Notes under the pieces: model-generated | Databases searched by the model: none | Told to the model about the DNA's origin: nothing | Seen by the model: only the letters and a program-made list of their open reading frames with translations | Program-made: the position numbers and the translations under genes | Shown: positions 60,283 through 64,000 of the stretch, piece after piece | Layout: every line of letters begins with the position of its first letter | How positions within the stretch are numbered: the first letter of the stretch is position 1 | Assembly: GCA_026874595.1 (NCBI GenBank) | Contig: CM049321.1 | Coordinates: 3,524,979-3,588,978 of the forward strand | DNA from: Sipunculus nudus | Taxonomy: Eukaryota > Annelida > Sipuncula > Golfingiida > Sipunculidae | Length of the DNA: 64,000 bases | Direction of reading: 5' to 3'

Positions 60283-62637
60283 CTGCAATGAAAAAATAAA
60301 ACGTTTCATTCAGAGCGATATCTAGGAAAATATTGAATTACATGACGACCCTGCATCTAGTTATCGGCATTGTAATCGTTTGGATCATAAATTGGGTGTA
60401 AGGATGAATATTATAACCTTCTTACGTCAAAGCACCATCTTATTGGTAAACAAGTTGTTGTGTGAGACATGAAAACCCCGTAATGTTACCATCAAGTCAT
60501 CTGCTTATACCGGTCAGAGGCTCTTAATAAATGAAAAAGTCGTAACAATAGGACCTAATTGTTTGAATAAATCTTTAATGGTTATCCACCTTATCTATAA
60601 TGTTTATAGATTGTTGCCTCGTCCAGGATTGTTTGCATTCACTCTACTGCGTGAGTATGTTTGAATGTGCGTCTGTTCATTACAGAACTCACGCAGGCTG
60701 GAACGGAATCTCAGACCACTTCTGGGAGGGCCAAACAAAGAATCAAATAGGTGTTGGTGTGGATAAGGCACATGATCAGGAACGTCATCAAGGAACACTC
60801 ACAAGTGTACGATAACTTATGCACAATGGAACCTTGGAATATGGACCAAATGCATGAATGCAAACACGGGTTGGGGACATCCCACAATTGGAACCCCTCA
60901 CGCACATGATGGAGGCTTGATTTCCGTAGAATGCCGTTTTAAGTTCCTTGCATATTTTCTTAACCCTCCATAATTGTTTTTTTTTTTTTGCCAAAATATA
61001 TTGACAGAAAAGCCGATGGTAAAGTCCAAAATAAATTATCAAAGTGATAATTGCTTAAGCTTTATTGTCATTACTTGTCATGTTTTTATTTTAAATAAAT
61101 AATTTTTTATTTTCATACGCACATAAAAAGGGCATTTATCGCACTTGAAAGTCATGCAAGTTCTTTATTTTCAATAGTTTTTACAGGGGGCGTTGGTTGG
61201 CTTTTTTAGTCTTCCCCCGAGATGGATCTCTTTCTGTGTATTAATTGTTACGTGCAGATGAAAGTGTAAGGTAACTAGATGTAAACATGAATGATATTTT
61301 CATGATTTTAAAATTACTTTCACACTATAAATATTTTAGTAGATATTCAGTGTCTGGATACTTCACCTAAATATAACTTTCAAAGTCAGATATAGAGTAT
61401 GGGCCCTCTTTAGCGCCATATCGGCCCTCTGACATAACGACCACATAAAGACCACAGCCATACTGGCTGTAAGCCCAATTTTCATTGCCTATTATTTATG
61501 AGTCGGGTTGTCACGGCTAGGGCCTCTATAGCACCCCCTTGGCTACGTGCCTGGTTTTATAATGATCAATAGAAAAACTTAATTATATTCCAAATTTATA
61601 AGATAGACATATAACGTAGTATTTGAAAAATAAATCCATTTGTGACTCAAAGAAGTTTTTATTCGGAAGGAAACTTCAAATTTTCGATAACAAGAAGCAA
61701 GTGTGCAAAGAGACTACTTTCATTATCTTGTTTTTAGAGGTTTGAAGAAGTGAATATTATAAAGCCTCCAGTGAGAAAGAGCTCAATCGGTAGCTTGAGT
61801 CAAGCCAGGGTAACAGGATAATATGGAATAGCAGAGTAAGGAGGCAAATGAAAGACCGCCGAAATTACTCCCGGTTTTACCATTACAGCATAACATATCA
61901 AATAAGTATGGGAACGGAACCATATTACATCTTCTATGACGATATGTGCCCATGTTTCAAAAGGCTTGGTCACATCTCAACTAAGATTTCCTACAGCCGC
62001 TTAAGGTTACAAACTGAGACAAATTGCCATACAAACAGTGCGGTTTTTGTGTAATATTTAAGTTATTCCTAAAAAAGGCAAGTTTTTGATCGTGTTAACA
62101 ATCAACTCGTGTATATATTTTCTGTTGTTGAATTATTTTGACAAAAAGTGTATTTTGATATACATCCTTTCTTTCATGATATCCTTACATGAGAAAGGTA
62201 AACCCAAGGAATTAAGAATACATTTTTCGAGGGAAAATTGGGAATGATATGCAACATTGCCATACATTTTTGTTAATTGCTGGTATACTAGACTTCAATC
62301 GAATATTGGGATTTGCAGTTTACCCTTTTAGTTAATGAGAAAAAATGTGCAGTTGTAATTTTGAATCTGTAAAGGTTTTTCTATTTATATTTTGTCCTAG
62401 TCACAGACTGAAATTACAATGATGATTATAATAATATTTGTACTATATAACTTTCGGACTTTTATCACTGATGACCCTGGTTGTTTGACCTTCAACAGCC
62501 TATAGTTGAGTCGTATACGCATTCTTTTATGATGACCTTGGAAGGCCTCATTTTAAAATTGTGCAGTTCTTACATTTTCTCAAGATATACCCTGCAAAGT
62601 TTTTAAATGAACATGATGAAAAGGAATTTCCATTTAC
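60283..62637 (-). other. Probable intron 1 of the VWD gene
   Basis: About 2.36 kb if the candidate first exon is right. Content is AT-rich with T runs. Short open frames around 60600-61040 and 61848-62054 have no recognisable domain. No repeat family recognised. Confidence 0.5.
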
Positions 62638-62673
62638 CTTGTAGGTGACACCTTCTCTGCCTCCTTTACTGCA
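62638..62673 (-). other. Candidate 5' UTR exon 1 of the VWD gene
   Basis: The ATG-containing exon at 60282-60223 begins at a strong splice acceptor, so at least one upstream non-coding exon must exist. The best candidate ends at the donor CTACAAG|GTAAAT (exon end 62638) and starts near 62,673, about 30 bases past a TATA box. Joining it to 60282 places an in-frame TAA (62666-62668) upstream of the ATG, with no other ATG between them, which supports the chosen start. The intron would be about 2.36 kb. The start site itself is inferred. Confidence 0.42.
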
Positions 62674-62695
62674 ATGGATCAGACACTTAAAGGGG

Positions 62696-62704
62696 CTTTA
62701 TATA
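62696..62704 (-). promoter_or_regulatory. Candidate TATA box of the VWD gene
   Basis: The minus strand reads TATATAAAG here. About 30 bases downstream is CCATTG, near the expected start site (about 62,673). A good splice donor follows a further 35 bases on. TATA-like strings are common in AT-rich DNA, so the call rests on the spacing to the donor and on the in-frame stop in the exon that results. Confidence 0.42.
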
Positions 62705-64000
62705 TCTTTCTAAGAACGAACGTGGCAATAGGAATGCGTGGCATATTGAACAATTTACACATACAAATTAGAATGGGTGTGTCAGCCGTGTTCAACATCC
62801 ATGCATATGTTTAGTATTGATTATCTTGAACACTCCCACACATATGTAGGCCTTACGGAAGAGCATGGCCAAACTTAATGGCTCGGTCGCCCCTAAATGG
62901 CTTTGTTGCCTTGATACCATGATACGAGCAAGCTGACGCACCACCTATCAGATTTTATTTCACTTTCTTGCTAAAACTGCAAAGTCACATTCTTCCAGTC
63001 GAATTGAATATGTAAGAGTTTCAACTTTTTTCTGGGCAAGTAGTTTTAAATAAAATTCAGTGTAAAGAATCATTTTATAAGCCACTAATTAAGATAATAA
63101 AGAATAATTTAAAATCCAAGACCTTAAGGTAGGTTCCCCAAATGAAGATATATATATATATATATATAAACTTTGGGGTATATGGACACAAAAAGCCCAT
63201 AACCTTTCATTCACGTTGTGGAATAGTGGACCCATTTTAGCCTGACTTCAGTTATCTGACAACGATTTCAGTGTACCCTCTGGTTAGTCTGAAAGTAATT
63301 TCAGTTATCACGGTTTTCACGAGGGTTTGCTTTTCTCTATCTCAACTAATAGTTAACTAAAACAAAAGAGAATATACTTCATTGTATGATTTATTAATAG
63401 GTTCGCGAGAATGATATTAATAAGATGTGTCCTGAGAAGGACACATGAAATTGCACCAAACATATGAAAGTTATCTGTCATTATAGGTAGATAATGTAAT
63501 AAATTACATATTACTCATTATACCTTGACGTACGGCTAATGTAGGAGTCGCTTACAAACCCTCGCGAACAAAAAAAGCCACACTGTTTGTTTACTTTATG
63601 TGGGCTGCAGAAATTCCGAGGTCATTGCTCGCTAAAGTTTCGGCGCTCTTCATAAACACTCATGATACCGACATCCTGCACAGGAAGTCACATTGTACAC
63701 CAGATAATATACCTTTTGTCATTAGTCTGCGTGTATGGTGTCTGGAATTGCACATTATCAAATTGAACCAATCATAAGCCCAAAATGTTAGTGAATAAAG
63801 TTTGGTCAATTGTGCACGAGGAAGTGTTTCTGTATCATTAGAAAACCGGTCCGCTCTCATTTATGGCCCGAGTAACACCTTATTGCTCATTACTACATCG
63901 CACAAATAATGGTTACTGCTAAATGATGTTCCCTTATTTTCAGCGGAAAGTATCGCTTTCCAATACAACGTCCGGGCCATGACGATCGATTCTAGCTCCA
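62705..64000. other. Upstream flank of the VWD gene
   Basis: AT-rich sequence with a short TA tract (63149-63168) and a pair of 9-bp inverted repeats enclosing a hairpin (63401-63569, listed separately). No gene is supported. Distal regulatory elements cannot be recognised from sequence alone. Confidence 0.55.
63401..63569. repeat. Possible MITE-like element bounded by GTTCGCGAG inverted repeats
   Basis: GTTCGCGAG at 63401-63409 is matched by its exact reverse complement CTCGCGAAC at 63561-63569. Inside, 63425-63446 forms a perfect 9-bp stem (ATGTGTCCT / AGGACACAT) with a GAGA loop. Such CG-containing ends are unusual in this AT-rich DNA. No target duplication is evident, so a mobile origin is only a suggestion. 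Confidence 0.3.

Overview
The window is eukaryotic, from an invertebrate animal. It has a spliced gene with GT-AG introns, abundant TA and TAA microsatellites, tRNA-derived SINE-like repeats, a possible solo LTR, and a very long satellite array. I cannot name the species. The repeat content and the secreted VWD-domain gene would fit a marine lophotrochozoan such as a mollusc, but that is only a guess.

Positions 1 to about 39,414 are one uninterrupted head-to-tail satellite array of roughly 435 monomers of 90 or 91 bp. The 90/91 difference is one A in the GAATAC/GAAATAC position. The array continues past the left edge of the window. Monomers differ at a small set of diagnostic sites. Rare variants recur at fixed offsets (3,624, 3,354, 2,355, 4,624, 5,440 and 816 bp), so the array has grown by block duplication and has a layered higher-order structure. 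It ends abruptly near 39,414, followed by two decayed monomer-like fragments.

Positions 39,415 to 64,000 are single-copy sequence with one gene that I can reconstruct from end to end, on the minus strand. Ten coding exons (60265 down to 42266) join with matching splice phases into a 384-residue protein: a signal peptide followed by two von Willebrand factor type D (VWD) domains. A candidate TATA box and non-coding first exon lie near 62.7 kb, and an AATAAA signal lies at 42196-42201. The two VWD domains are encoded by exon cassettes with identical intron phases (1, 0, 2, 2), which indicates an internal duplication of a four-exon module. The second cassette ends in a very short terminal exon that reads Asp-Cys-Gln-stop, at the place where the first cassette reads Asp-Cys-Gly-Lys-Pro-Pro and continues.

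The introns and flanks carry TA, TAA, GT and homopolymer tracts, two diverged copies of one SINE-like family (51.1-51.7 kb and 53.7-54.1 kb), a second SINE-like element (57.8-58.1 kb), a candidate solo LTR 58 bp from a splice acceptor (55.3-56.0 kb), two local duplications, and an AGCAG-rich degenerate repeat (59.4-59.9 kb). I see no second protein-coding gene, rRNA, functional tRNA or CRISPR.
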